Shown here piece by piece: positions 53,601-64,000 of a stretch of DNA of 64,000 nucleotides. The notes beneath the pieces were generated by a model, which was given only the letters and a program-made list of their open reading frames with translations, made no database searches and was not told the DNA's origin. The translations under genes and the position numbers were made by a program. Source of the stretch: Imbricaverruca yamaguchii. Its lineage: Eukaryota; Arthropoda; Thecostraca; Neoverrucidae. Where the stretch lies: positions 1-64,000 of the forward strand of contig JAOTOL010001563.1 in assembly GCA_034440575.1 (NCBI GenBank), read 5' to 3'. The first letter of the stretch is position 1. The number at the start of each line of letters is the position of its first letter.

Positions 53601-56600
53601 TGTCGATAAGTGTCCAGCTTATATTCACCATTGCAGATTATAAGACACCAACATCTCTGAACACAATTACAGGTACAAGGATTACATTTTATGTAGTCTG
53701 TTATACAACATCAATTGAAAAGGTGTAGCGAGATTGCATGTGAGGTGGCACTGGTACTAGCCCCAGGATGTATGTGAGGTGGCACTGGTACTAGGCAGAT
53801 GAGTCATTCAGTGCGGCGACCTCGTGACCGGGTCAGGGCGGCCGGATACGTGACGTGGTGAGGCATGTGCGGGATGGGCCAATCATCGGTCGGGGGTGTC
53901 TAGCGCGGGAGCGGTGTCGAGTTGAGGTGGGAGGGTGTGAGCTGGGCTGGCCCAGTCTGGTTACTGCGAAGCGCTGAGGAATACACGGTCCTGACGTCAA
54001 AGTTTTCTCTTTGTGAACTATAAAAGGATGGGCATTTTGCATCGTTGTCACTAAAATAGTTATCCTTAGATTAGGTATCTCAAATCGAAGGAAAAATGCA
54101 CATATGAGTATGCTGTTGGATTGTGTTTGAAAAACCCATCAGTTATGCAAAGCGACATCGTTTCCATGGCAAATTTCGATATCCTGTACTCGTTTCGACA
54201 TATCACACCTAACGAAGAGCGATTATTTTACGCTGGTGACATATGATCTGTGATTTGTGAGATGCAACCTGTTACGTGTGGCATGTGATGTGTGACAGAT
54301 ATGGGTTGTGTTGTATGTGACATGTGAACTATGACGTGTGGGATGCAACCTATGATGTGTGACCTGTGACCTGTGATGTGTGGCCCAGTCAAAGACTTGA
54401 CCGTTATCTGCGTACTGTAATGCATGACCCAGGTTGAGGCTTGACTGTTTCTTCACTTACTGTGATGTATGACCCAAGTGGGGACTTGACTGTTGTTCGT
54501 TTGCTATGCTGTATGACCCAGTCAAAGACTTGACTGTTACCTGCTTGCTGTGCTGTGTGATCCAGGTGGAGCCTTAACTGCTTGTTGCCTACTGTGATGT
54601 GTGACCCAGGTGGGGATCACACTGTTCTAGGCTTCCTGTGATGTATGACCCATGTGGGGATCTCGCTGTTCTAGGCTTGCTGTGATGTATGACCCAAGTG
54701 GGGATATCACTGTTCTAGGATTGCTGTGATGTTTGACCCAGGTGGGGACCTCACTGTTCCAGGCTTGCTGTGATGTTTGACCCAGGTGTGGACCTCACTG
54801 TTCCAGGCTTCCCGTGATGTATGACCCAGGTGGGGACCTCACTGTTCTAGGCTTGCTGTGATGTTTGACCCAGGTCGGGATCTCGCCGTTCTAGGCTTGC
54901 TGAATGTATGCCCCAGGTGGGTATCTCACTGTTCCAGGCTTGCTGTGATATATGCCCCAGGTTGGGACCTCACTGTTCCAGGATTGCTGTGATGTTTGAC
55001 CCAGGTGGGGACCTCACTGTTCCAGGCTTCATGTGATGTTTGACCCAGGAGGGGACTTCACTGTTGTTCGCCTACTCGGTGGAATTTCGCAGCTCGATGG
55101 GAACTATGGTGTAGATTATGCAATACTGCACTGAGCATTGCTAATAATATTGTGAGAATAGTCTTCGACCTTATGCTCATTATAACTAAAAGATAAAATT
55201 AACTGTGTGTGAATTGTGACATGTGAAGTGACCTGTTTTGTGACATGTGAAGTGAAGTCGCACATGTGACATGTGTGACCTGTTTTCGGTGATGGGCAAG
55301 ATGTGAACTATCATGTGTGGCATGTGAACTGTGCTGCACAACCTGTGATTAGTGCTGTGTGAGATGTGAACTATGACGTGTGGCATGTGAACTATGTGTG
55401 AAATGTGACATGTGAAGTATGATGTGTGACCTGTGATTGGTGCTGTGTGAGATGTGAACTATGACGTGTGGCATGTGAACTATGTGTGAAATGTGACATG
55501 TGAACTATGTGTGACCTGTGATTGGTGGTGTGTCAGATGTGACAGATCGTCATATGACGTGTGACATGTGGCTCGTGGTGTGCGACCCAGGCGGAGACCC
55601 GAGTGCTGTTCACCTACTCGGTGGAGTGGCGCAGCTCGACTGTGCGCTGGGCGTCGCGCTGGGACATCTACCTGGCCATGTCTGGCGTGCAGATCCACTG
55701 GTTCAGCATCATCAACAGTGTGGTGGTGGTGCTCTTCCTCTCCGGTGAGTTGCTCTGGCAGTCCAGGCCGTCAGTCAGCCAGTCAGCCGGCTGTCAAAGC
55801 TGGCCATGGTGCAAGGGATGGCTGATTACCTAGTGGACCAGTGGATCGGGCTGGGAGATTGAAGACATTAAGGCCTGATCGGTCAGTCATGTGTTAGATA
55901 GGTCAGCACCCCGTCGATCCGCTTCCTGACCCTGATCGGTCAGTCGTGTGTTAGATAGGTCAGCACCTCGTCGATCCGCTTCCTGACCCTGATCGGTCAG
56001 TCATGTGTTAGATAGGTCAGCACCTCGTCGATCCGCTTCCTGACCCTGATCGGTCAGTCATGTGTTAGATAGGTCAGCACCCCATCGATCCGCTTCCTGA
56101 CCCTGATCGGTCAGTCGTGTGTTAGATAGGTCAGCACCCCGTCGATCCGCTTCCTGACCCTGATCGGTCAGTCATGTGTTAGATAGGTCGGCACCCCGTC
56201 GATCCGCTTCCTGACCCTGATCGGTCAGTCATGTGTTAGATAGGTCAGCACCCCGTCGATCCGCTTCCTGACCCTGATCGGTCAGTCATGTGTTAGATAG
56301 GTCAGCACCCCGTCGATCCGCTTCCTGACCCTATCCAGTGGATGCCTCGGCCTTTTTATCCCGTCCCCGGAACAAGGCTTTGTTGTACCCGCACTGGTTG
56401 TGGACAGTGCCAGCAAAAAGCCCGAACAGGGCTAGTTTTGCGCATACCAGTTGTTTCCCCTTGTTTTTAACATGTTCAAATCAGACAAAACTGGCAGACA
56501 ACATTCAATCATGGGTTTTCACCATTTTTTTTTGGCATATAGCCAATGCCTTGGATTCGCTACCGACCTTCGGCTATGTCAGGCTGATGATTTTGGTCCT

Positions 56601-59573
56601 AGTGGCACATTAGGGGTGATAGCCTCTCCATCATTCAGGATATAGTAATGGTTGAAGGATTTCAGTCTTGTTTTGTCTTGCTATGGCATCTACCCTTTAT
56701 AGACTAAACCCAGGTGTCTTCTGCAGCTCTCATTATGCCTTAGATCTGTATGTATTAATGTATTTATGTCTCACTAGCAGAGTAACAAACCCAGAATTAA
56801 ATACTAACCTGCTTTGAGCTCTTCTCATTTATTATCTTTAGTTATATTTGGTTATATCGTACTTTTTTTTCCTATAAACTAAATATTTCTTCCGCGAGTT
56901 TTCTAGTTTGATTGGTTCCAACTCCTCCAATATATGCCCTCTAATATCTTCCACACAAAAAATTGTTTGTTTGTGGTATTTCTCTACTTATTTTACATCA
57001 CATCGTCACACATCACAGTTGGTACCATCAGCCATGACTTTTGGGGTGTATCCAGAGGTGAAGTTTGATAACTATTGGTGGGGCCCAGTACATGAAGGGC
57101 ATGAGTATTGCCAACTTGGCTGGCATGGCCCACCCCATGAGGCCCTATCCAAAGAGAGCAAGAAGTTGGTGGAGGAGAGGCAAGGATGATGGGATCCAAG
57201 CCCCACCAAAAGTATCAGGAACTCCTCAGTGCGTGCAACCCATTTATACATGCAGAGCAGAAACTACGTCGAAGAGATGCAAGGCATAACATAAAATATG
57301 ATAAATATGGCTATAGCAAATACATTGACATAAGACATGGCTAATAAGACAGACACGGAACATAAAATCAGGTTTAGTTCTGTCCGCTCTTGTGACAAAG
57401 GTCGGCAAAGCTAGCTTTTCCGGCCGGTTTGAACGATAGTTAGAGCTGGCTGATGCCACCTGCTGGACAAGGCCTGGCAATCCTGATTGTGGACACCATT
57501 ATTGGTCACAATCAGACCCGTTTGTCACGTTTGATCACATTATTAAATGTCGATCAGTTCACACTGCCACGTGATGACTTCATGGGCGCAAAATGACCCT
57601 TGATGTCGACGCGCCCCTGAACTCCAATCCACCACCACGTGATGACTTCGAATTTGATTATCCGGCCAATATATATATGGAGATTCCACCGAGGACTAGG
57701 TTGAGTTTTCTTAGAACTATTGGAAGGCAAAAGTTTAGTTCATGTTCTCAAAACACACTTGCAGCATTGCAAACTGAACGCTTTTCAACGGCGTGGTCTT
57801 TGCAACGACCTATCCAGATTCATTACCAAATAAGCAAGCATCATTCTTCAAGATTTGGCTATTTTAGGGCATCAGGTTCTGGGCTTTCTATTATTCTCCA
57901 TACGTTATTTGATGTCAGATATGCTCTCGAGTTTTGGCATTTTGTCGGGGACGAGTTGCCTAGGGGTAAGTTGCTCGTCTCACAATCGAAAGGTTGTGGG
58001 TTCGAGTCTCACCTGTCGCTACTCTTCGCCCGCGACCAATCGGCGTGAGAGATTTGCTACGCTACATGACTCAACGGTCGATGTGTCGTAAAACCAATAA
58101 CGAACGTTTGGCATTTTGTCCAGGGATATTGTTCATCCGTGCAGTATTTATATTGAGAAATATGAGCGTCGCGTTGTGTGCTTTGTTCCCGATTCCACTT
58201 CGTCAAGGTGGAATGCGATATTGAGCATATTTGTCCCCATCTGTATGCGGTTATTTTGGCTAGATTCCTGTATGAGGGTACTTGGGGAAAAGTTGCCACA
58301 TTACACATCTCCAGTACCAGAAGTTCTGAAATGAAAACATCTGTTGGGGAAGTCTTGATACAAGCGCATTGCAAAAGCATTGCCATGCGACGTCATTTTT
58401 CTTAAACACCAAAATTGTGTGCGGTGTGAATCTCCTCGAGATGAACTTAATGTGCCTGGAACCACCGGAAGGCATTTCGAATCTGAAGCGATGCGCGCTG
58501 CTAGATCCGACTCGTGATGCGCCCCACAAGGCGTCCTACTGAAAACTACGACCTGTATATCCGCCCTCGAGTCTTGGCCGAGAACTAGACAACCGCCACA
58601 TGCACACCATAGCTCATAACATGCTGCCTCCGAAGACGTGTCAGGCGAGCAGATTCCCAAGGTGTGTTATCGAGAAGAGGAAGACATTGTTGAGCACCTA
58701 AATAGGCAGTGCAGACACAGGAGTTGACCGAGGTGCGCGGTGGTCGGAGGTTGTTAGATACGACATTTTGTGAGAGGAAATAATAAATGTGTGTGTGTGT
58801 AAATAACAGACTTACGGGCAAGGTTAGATTTATGTTTTGATATCCTAGATTTGGAGAGAAACCCGTAAATGGCATTCCAATTTGAGAGGTACTTTTTCCC
58901 CATATCTGACAGGATATGGGGAATCTCCATGTCCTACTTCCAGGATCTCCATGTCCTACTTTGCAGTCGGTTTCGTCGTTTTTATCAAGCAGCAATCAGT
59001 TTGCAGTGATGTTCACACAACTCACATAGATCTTTTGGCAAAAGGGAGTGAATGATTTACGGAAGGGAAAATGCTGTAGATGACTGAACGTCCAGTACAA
59101 CGTCGTGTGTCCAACCCTGCGCACCAGCGAATCACCACGGCTCCGCAGTGTGCGCGACTTAACGCTGAGCCGCCGCCACCGCCGGCAGCCATCCTCACCA
59201 TGATCATCATCCGTACGCTGCGTCGCGACATCGCCAAGTACAACCAGGACGACAGCATGGAGGAGGCGATGGAGGAGACCGGCTGGAAGCTGGTGCACGG
59301 CGACGTGTTCCGGCCGCCGCAGCAGGCCAAGCTGTTCTGCGCCTTCATCGGCACCGGCGTGCAGCTCTACCTCATGGCGCTGGTCACCATATGTGAGTGC
59401 TGCTCCCTGGCTTTGGGTGTTGCTCACTGGCCGTGAGTGTTGGTCACCACCTGCGAGTGCTGGTCACCACCTGTGAGTGTGCCGCTCACTAGAGGTGGTA
59501 AATGTAAGGACCGAAAGCCAGGTTAGCTTTCCGGCCAGTATTTGGTGTATATACCGGTGTTTGAACTCGTCTG

Positions 59574-59644
<71 letters not shown>

Positions 59645-62600
59645 TACAATAGTAATAATAATAATAATAATATTAATAATAATAATAATAATAATAGTTC
59701 TAGCATATGTGCGTGGGCGTGTGCGTGTGCGTGTGAATATTGGAGAACAATGGAGGACCACGTAGAGTGTTGAGCATGGAGGGGCAGTAAAATACTGTGG
59801 TATTGCAAGCTTAACACTAGCTTAATTGTGATGCTCATTTGGTCATTTTCCAGGAATTTCAGTCGGGAATAAAAATTGTTATACTGAATGTGAAGCTCTG
59901 TAAACCTCCATCAATGCAGTTCCTTTTGTAGGCACACATGCTTGTGCTCTTATTGCTGAATCATGTTTCTATGAATTCGGCAGTTGAACGTCTGTCGATA
60001 AATATTATAAGAAAAGGTTATAAGTTAGTGATCATAAGATATAATCAAGATAAGGGGCCGCGGTAGCTCAGTCGATATGGAGTTGGACCCTTGATCATAA
60101 GATTGTGTGTTCGAATCCCTCAACGGGCGGGATTACCGAATCCACCCGCGACCAACCGGCGTGAGGGGGCGGCGGCGCTATGTGGTCCACTAGTCAGGTG
60201 CATCGCAAAAGAACCCAAGTACTACTAAAGATCGAGATAAGGTGAAGGTAAATGAAACCATTGGCTGGCTCATTTGTTAAAGTAAGTAATTTTTGCATTC
60301 TGTCGCCGTATGCTGCGCCGGAACGCCCGGACTGTTCATCAGCTAAGAACACTGGAGTGCAACATGTCCAAGCATTAAAGCATAACATGCAAAGATCAGT
60401 CCAAGTACAAAGTGGCTCCAATATAAACATAGGACCCTTGTAGATTTTGAACACTGCTTTTTTGTGACATTCTGCATCTTGGACATTCTGTCACACTGTA
60501 CTGCAGTGGCTGTTCGGATATTTTGACACTTGGACATTCTGATTCTGTGCCATGACGTTACAACATGAAGGGACATGAGACAAAGGTATTTCTACAACAT
60601 TGGGCTTGGCTTTCCAGAACTGTGTGTATTAAAAAATAGATGAACTGAAAGCATGCCTAAGTAATTGCAATGCATACCCAAATAGATTATTCTAAAAAAT
60701 GAACAAAGATCAGTGAACAATGCATGAGTCGAAGTTTTGTTGGCTTAATTTTGCTGTTTCCGAAGATTGGGGATGTAATTAATGTGTTTTAAGAATAATA
60801 AACCAAATAAGGAACTAGAGTAACCTGCGTTTTGCGAATGTTAGAAACTATCCTGCTGTTGCTATTAATAGGCACCCGCCAATGCGAAAAGAAGTATTGA
60901 TCAGAAAGTTTGTTTTTAATTCATGGTCTGGGAGTACACGAAGTTTTCAAAGTTGGTGTAACTTATGTATGTGGCCCTAATTAAACAGAATATATAAATG
61001 GTGCTATTTAATATAGAAAACACATGTATTACAGCACCTGTTTTTTCACCGGGCTTCATTGCATTTTCACTGGGTATCAACGGGACTTGCTAACATCAGA
61101 TCGGCCGGGCCCTGACTTCGGTCCCAAAGTATTGGGAATTTTCCATATGTACTGGCCACCATGTGGAAGTGCTGCTTACTATCTCTGGATGCTGATTACT
61201 GTATGTGAGTATTGGCCATCCTATGTCTGTGTCAGCCGTCTCTGGAAGCCCCTCGTCTCCAGATATCCGTCACCCCGGGGCGCCTCTCGTCTCTGGATGC
61301 CCCTCGTCTCTAGATATCCGTCACCCCTGGGTGACACTCGTCTCTGGATGCCCTCGTCTCTAGATGCCCATCGCCTCTAGATATCCGTCACCCCGGGTAC
61401 TCCTCGTCTCCAGATATCCGGCACCCCGGGGTGCCCCTCGTCTCTAGATATCCGTCGCCCCTGGGTGACACTTATCTCGGGACGCCCTCGTCTCTAGATG
61501 CCCATCGTTTCTAGATGCCCATCGTCTCTAGATATCTGTCACCCCGGGTACTCCTCGTCTCCAGATATCCGGCACCCCGGGGTGCCCCTCGTCTCAAGGT
61601 ATCCGTCACCCCTGGGTGACACTTACCTCGAGATGCCATTGTCTCTGGATGCCCCTCGTCTCTAGACATCCGTCACCCTTGTGTGACACTCGTCTCTGCA
61701 TGCCCCTCGTCTCCAGATATCCGTCACCCCGGGGTGCCCCTCGTCTCTAGATATCCGTCACCTCTGAATGCCCCCGTATCGGCGTGCCCCTCGTCTGAAT
61801 GCCCAATCGCATCTGGACGCCTCTCGTCTCTAGATACTTGTTACGTCTGCATGCCCTTCGTTTCTGGGTACACCTCATCTCTGGATGCCCATCTTTTTTA
61901 GATATCCGTCACCCATGGGTTCCCCTAGTCTCCGGGTGCCCCTCTTCTCTGGCTACCCCGTGCTGCCATTCATCTTCAAGTGCTCCTCGTCTATGCGTTT
62001 TTATAAATGTGAGGACTAGCCATTTATCACCCACCCGGTTTGCAACAATCACCAAACTACTCTGTATTGCAGATTGATTGTTATGGACAGGCGTACTGTG
62101 GTGTAAGATACTGTCGTGCAGCCTGGCAGTTTTCTCTGGGGCACGAATATTGTCGCTGCCTCACCCTCGCTGGTCCGGTGACGATGTCAGTGTGACGTCA
62201 CGGTTCCGTGTGTCGGCAGTTTTCGCCACGCTCGGGATGTTGTCGCCGTCGTCTCGTGGTTCGCTGATGACGGCCGCCATCACCCTCTACAACTTCATGG
62301 GAGTGCTCGGCGGCTACTTTTCCGGACGGCTCTACAAAACTATGAAGGTGAACTGCCATTCAGGACTCAGAGTAAGTTGGATAGGCCAAATTCAAGGGCA
62401 AACCGTCGAGTTTATAGCGACGATGAAGTAGGAACCGACGGTGGCTCCAGACAGCAGTACTCTGGGCTGCATCTTCACTTGTTCATACGCCTCTCGCTGT
62501 TCGGCCAACTGCTGTGTTCACTTCCATACTGTACAATAATAGCCACCACCTGCGTGGATGTACTTGTTCTTCAATACAATGCAATAATATGCAAGACTAG

Positions 62601-63163
62601 GTCGTAACCTAAAGATTCAGCAACTGCAACACGAGACCGAAACGAAAATAGTACAGTCGAAGCTTGGATACTACCTATGTTGATTAAATTGTCTTGATTG
62701 TCCTGAGCTTACATGCATTTTTATGTATATTACATGAAGTAAATGGCCCGGTTGCCACTCAGTGCTGAGGTTTGACTGGAATAAATCGTGTTTTGTGCGG
62801 CTTAGAACTATGAACTAGTTTGTTGGCACCTCTTGCTTTGTGTTCAGTATCAAAGCCAATATCTGCGGATATTGTGTGTCGTGGTCGTGGTCACGGTCGA
62901 ACACGCTCTGGTGCGGTGTTTGCTCTGGCCGAGGCATGTTTGTCCCGTTCGACTGACAGACCATTGGCCGGCCGACAGGGCAAGATGTGGAAGTCGATGG
63001 CGCTGTGGACGGGCATGCTGTACCCGCTGATGGTGTCGTCTATCGTCGTGTTCCTCAACTTCTTCGTGTGGGGCAAGCACTCGTCGGGCGCCATCCCGTT
63101 CACCTCGATGCTGTCCGTGCTGGCCATGTGGTTCGGCATCTCGGTGCCGCTCGTCCTGCTCGG
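50425..63163 (+). CDS. TM9SF4: TM9SF4, nine-transmembrane endosomal/Golgi protein (first eight exons; 3' end outside window)
   Basis: TM9SF4 (nonaspanin) is a multipass protein of Golgi and endosomes that sorts membrane proteins, and in flies supports phagocytosis and adhesion. Eight exons join without a phase conflict and give 449 residues: a signal peptide ([20 protein letters not shown]), a luminal domain with [46 protein letters not shown] and [13 protein letters not shown], then TM1 around [20 protein letters not shown]. The cytosolic segment [14 protein letters not shown] and TM2 to TM5 follow ([43 protein letters not shown]). TSSxTQLPYxYYSLP identifies TM9SF4 rather than TM9SF2. Family length is about 640, so some 190 residues (TM6-9) lie downstream. 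The start is the ATG just before the signal peptide. Confidence 0.94.
50790..51335 (+). repeat. 50-bp tandem repeat carrying the TM9SF4 exon 2 acceptor, about 10 copies
   Basis: The unit is GTGACCGGTACCGTGACCCC, then TGGCCGTGTTCTCAGGTGAG, then GTGCTGCGCG. The genuine exon 2 edge is TTCTCAG followed by GTGAGGTGCTGCGCGGTGAC; each unit repeats both acceptor and first coding bases. Units alternate between GTTCTCAGGTGAGG and GCTCTCAGGTGGGG, a two-unit higher-order pattern. Confidence 0.93.
51309..51477 (+). CDS. TM9SF4: TM9SF4 exon 2
   Basis: Encodes [20 protein letters not shown], then [17 protein letters not shown] and [10 protein letters not shown]; donor GTCAGT, phase 2. The matching family block is [12 protein letters not shown]. 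Confidence 0.94.
51930..52245 (+). repeat. 77-bp tandem repeat carrying the TM9SF4 exon 3 acceptor, four copies
   Basis: GGTGCTCCACAG followed by ACTGGTGGATAACCTGC occurs with candidate exon starts at 52004, 52081, 52158 and 52225 (spacing 77, 77, 67). Only the last continues to CGTGTGCCACCC. Between them lies CGACGATGTTCTGTCCACTG and TGTGCGTGCTGTGCGTGACG. Confidence 0.94.
52225..52383 (+). CDS. TM9SF4: TM9SF4 exon 3
   Basis: Encodes [19 protein letters not shown], then [20 protein letters not shown] and [13 protein letters not shown]; donor GTGAGT, phase 2. Luminal domain. Confidence 0.94.
52451..52506 (+). mobile_element. Ultra-short retroposon copy 11, in TM9SF4 intron 3
   Basis: TGGGCGCTACATGACCAATG, then TAGTCGATGCGCCCTTAAGC, then CCTAATAACTAACTAA. 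Flanked by perfect CTCTCCTTGCAA at 52439-52450 and 52507-52518. Confidence 0.94.
52742..52865 (+). CDS. TM9SF4: TM9SF4 exon 4
   Basis: After GTTTTCAG in phase 2 it encodes [20 protein letters not shown], then [18 protein letters not shown]; donor GTGCGT, phase 0. The donor was placed after KD because this joins [13 protein letters not shown] in phase. Confidence 0.88.
52852..53110 (+). repeat. Tandem repeat carrying the TM9SF4 exon 4 donor, about six copies
   Basis: GGTTAAAGACGTGCGTACTG, then GCCCCACTGTTGTCGGTAGT recurs with 40-60 bp period; the first copy is the exon end itself. One copy (about 52986) repeats GTTAAAGACGTGCGTACTGG exactly; others are mutated (AATGACGTGCG, AAGGACCTTCG, AAATATCTGTG). 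An outlying remnant GTCAAAGACTTGACCGTTAT lies at 54389. Confidence 0.88.
53220..54235. other. TM9SF4 intron 4: TGTGACAT-rich low complexity and dispersed repeats
   Basis: GTGTGACAT-type phrases run at 53250-53460. Segment 53500-53720 matches 11506-11780, and 54140-54235 matches 4790-4880, both unrecognised dispersed elements. No gene. Confidence 0.5.
54360..55100 (+). repeat. Degenerate tandem copies of the TM9SF4 exon 5 acceptor and exon start
   Basis: About thirteen units of about 55-62 bp contain TGTGATGTATGACCCAGGTG, then GGGACCTCACTGTTCTAGGC. The genuine edge is TGTGCGACCCAG followed by GCGGAGACCCGAGTGCTGTTC. The last unit (55035-55095) extends deepest, with TTCGCCTACTCGGTGGAATT and TCGCAGCTCGATGG, a decayed copy of exon 5's TTCACCTACTCGGTGGAGTG and GCGCAGCTCGACTG. 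Confidence 0.88.
55190..55560 (+). repeat. TGTGACATGTGAA-type degenerate repeat
   Basis: Alternating GTGTGACATGTGAACTATGA and GTGTGGCATGTGAACTATG phrases, directly upstream of exon 5. Same low-complexity family as 53250-53460. Confidence 0.7.
55591..55744 (+). CDS. TM9SF4: TM9SF4 exon 5, TM1
   Basis: Enters in phase 0 after TGCGACCCAG. Encodes [20 protein letters not shown], then [20 protein letters not shown] and [12 protein letters not shown]; donor GTGAGT, phase 1. The end is the first membrane segment. Confidence 0.96.
55877..56334 (+). repeat. 57-bp tandem repeat, eight copies
   Basis: CCTGATCGGTCAGTCATGTG, then TTAGATAGGTCAGCACCCCG, then TCGATCCGCTTCCTGAC with few differences between copies. 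No exon sequence is included. Confidence 0.94.
56335..57566. other. TM9SF4 intron 5, no gene
   Basis: AT-rich. The frame at 56908-57189 ([20 protein letters not shown]) is of unknown origin. Confidence 0.4.
57582..57634 (+). mobile_element. Ultra-short retroposon copy 12
   Basis: ATGGGCGCAAAATGACCCTT, then GATGTCGACGCGCCCCTGAA, then CTCCAATCCACCA. Flanked by perfect CCACGTGATGACTTC at 57567-57581 and 57635-57649. Confidence 0.94.
57947..58106 (+). mobile_element. tRNA-derived SINE in TM9SF4 intron 5
   Basis: The head TGCCTAGGGGTAAGTTGCTC and GTGGGTTCGAGTCTC, body GCGACCAATCGGCGTGAGAG, tail CTACATGACTCAACGGTCGA and TGTGTCGTAAAACCAATAAC. Flanked by perfect 14-bp TTTGGCATTTTGTC at 57933-57946 and 58107-58120. 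The tail aligns with the ultra-short retroposons. Confidence 0.92.
59189..59392 (+). CDS. TM9SF4: TM9SF4 exon 6
   Basis: After CCGCCGGCAG in phase 1 it encodes [20 protein letters not shown], then the cytosolic [20 protein letters not shown], then TM2 start [20 protein letters not shown]; donor GTGAGT, phase 1. Confidence 0.96.
59375..59482 (+). repeat. Short tandem copies of the TM9SF4 exon 6 donor
   Basis: TGGTCACCATATGTGAGTGC (exon end plus donor) is followed by TTGCTCACTGGCCGTGAGTG, TTGGTCACCACCTGCGAGTG and CTGGTCACCACCTGTGAGTG. These are three copies of the last bases of the exon plus a donor-like GTGAGTG or GCGAGTG. Confidence 0.82.
59574..59696. repeat. (TA)n then (TAA)n microsatellite
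   Basis: About 65 bp of TA followed by about 45 bp of TAA/AAT. Confidence 0.95.
60056..60230 (+). mobile_element. tRNA-Lys-like SINE in TM9SF4 intron 6
   Basis: GGCCGCGGTAGCTCAGTCGA, GTTGGACCCTTGATCATAAG and TGTGTTCGAATCCCTC form the head, with CGCGACCAACCGGCGTGAGG in the body. Flanked by ATCAAGATAAGG (60044-60055) and ATCGAGATAAGG (60231-60242). Same family as 4380-4541. Confidence 0.88.
60243..61170. other. TM9SF4 intron 6, no gene
   Basis: AT-rich unique sequence without recognised features. Confidence 0.4.
61210..61975 (+). repeat. Degenerate CTCGTCTCTAGATATCCGTC tandem repeat
   Basis: Around twenty irregular units of about 33 bp containing CTCGTCTCTAGATATCCGTC and ACCCCGGGGTGCCC, with a second unit type CTCTGGATGCCC. 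Long-period higher-order copies are visible (61370-61440 against 61545-61600). Confidence 0.85.
62220..62347 (+). CDS. TM9SF4: TM9SF4 exon 7, TM2 end and TM3
   Basis: After TGTCGGCAG in phase 1 it encodes [20 protein letters not shown], then [20 protein letters not shown] and TMK; donor GTGAAC, phase 0. [10 protein letters not shown] is a family hallmark. Confidence 0.96.
62979..63163 (+). CDS. TM9SF4: TM9SF4 exon 8, TM4 and TM5
   Basis: After GGCCGACAG in phase 0 it encodes [20 protein letters not shown], then [20 protein letters not shown] and [13 protein letters not shown] plus GG; donor GTCAGT, phase 2. Confidence 0.95.
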
Positions 63164-63344
63164 GTCAGTGTCGCCGGCCGTGTCACGTGATTGCCGGCGC
63201 CAGTACGCGTGGCACGTCATCGTTCGTGACGTGTCACACGGCACAGCTAGTGCAGAAGTGACACGATGTGCCCAAATGCATTCTCAGATCGTATGCCTTG
63301 GCTAATTGGAAGCGAGCACCTAGGAAGAAGCATTGCAGCGGGCA

Positions 63345-63606
63345 GCAGCGTCTGCTGGCGAGTGGAAGCTGCTGACTGGCAGAGTACACTGGCGGGTGGA
63401 AACTGCTGACTGGCAGAGTACACTGGCGAGTGGAAACTGCTGACTGGCAGAGTACACTGGCGAGTGGAAACTGCTGATTGGCAGAGTACACTGGCGAGTG
63501 GAAACTGCTGACTGGCAGAGTACACTGGCGAGTGGAAACTGCTGACTGGCAGAGTACACTGGCGAGTGGAAACTGCTGACTGGCAGAGTACACTGGCGAG
63601 TGGAAA
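63345..63606 (+). repeat. 34-37 bp tandem repeat, about eight copies, in TM9SF4 intron 8
   Basis: TGGCGAGTGGAAACTGCTGA, then CTGGCAGAGTACAC, nearly identical copies. No exon sequence is included. The remainder to 64000 has no recognised content. Confidence 0.93.
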
Positions 63607-64000
63607 CTACCTGCTCGTGTAGTATGTCAAATTGACTGACCCCTGAGCGCTGGGCAGGGGGCGGGGTCCACACAACACTGACCGGCGGCCGTACCACATG
63701 ACCCGCCACACCTGGCGGAAGTCACGAGGGGCCGTCGGCCGGCCAGCGGCACACAGCCGCTGGTTCAGCAGCTCAGAGCCTCGCACCAGCCGCTGTCATG
63801 TGGCGGGCAGCGGCTGAGAAGTTGAAATATTATACAGCTATAATTTGGCTACCACCGTTTACGCTAAAGCTACCGCCACAAGCCAGGTTTACTACACTTA
63901 AGAGTACAGTATCCTTATCTTGGTATGTGGAAGGGCATGAACTCTGTTATGCAGATTTATTGATTCATATGTTACCAAGTACACAGACGTCATGTTGTGA

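Noticed and set aside
56908..57189. Gene fragment with [16 protein letters not shown]
   Set aside because: Single short frame, no splice-consistent neighbours and no family I can name.

Overview
The window is eukaryotic genomic DNA, most likely from an arthropod and plausibly a crustacean; the species cannot be fixed from sequence alone. Support for this: split genes with GT-AG introns, very GC-rich third codon positions in exons set in AT-rich or repeat-rich introns, several tRNA-derived SINE families, I-clade and CR1/L2-like LINEs, a Penelope-like element, a Ty3/gypsy element, and a DRE-like TATCGATA octamer upstream of one gene. It is not prokaryotic and holds no CRISPR array or operon.

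Three cellular genes were found and their introns checked for phase. (1) NOP58, plus strand, 1-16063: the box C/D snoRNP core protein, 3' eight exons including the stop; the 5' end lies outside the window. (2) KXD1, minus strand, 30278-28518: three exons, 229 residues, apparently complete; a BORC/BLOC-1-type lysosome-positioning subunit. (3) TM9SF4, plus strand, 50425-63163 and beyond: eight exons from the signal peptide through the fifth membrane segment; the rest lies downstream. The three have unrelated housekeeping roles and form no pathway.

Layout. 0-16 kb: NOP58, its introns filled with SINEs, minisatellites and a decayed Penelope-like element. 16.5-27.7 kb: an old I-clade LINE split by a young, intact Ty3/gypsy element at 17785-23285. 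28.2-30.3 kb: KXD1. 30.4-33.0 kb: an AT-rich island with a decayed SGNH-hydrolase ORF. 33.06-37.08 kb: a 4-kb foldback element with a large TG/TC microsatellite in its centre. 37.97-38.60 kb: about 620 bp of (GA)n followed by a strong hairpin. 40.3-44.0 kb: a broken CR1/L2-like LINE. 44.3-47.6 kb: a second AT-rich island. 48.1-48.66 kb: a 5' LINE fragment. 50.4 kb to the end: TM9SF4.

Two patterns stand out. First, about ten exon edges in the three genes carry tandem repeats whose units contain a copy of that edge: a splice acceptor plus first codons, last codons plus donor, or last codons plus the stop codon. Second, a family of 45-65 bp retroposons recurs about a dozen times. They have a GGGCGC/GCGCCC stem and a CCAAATAACC-type tail, most are flanked by 12-16 bp target-site duplications, and their tail resembles the 3' end of the resident tRNA-derived SINEs. 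All coordinates and repeat periods were derived by eye.
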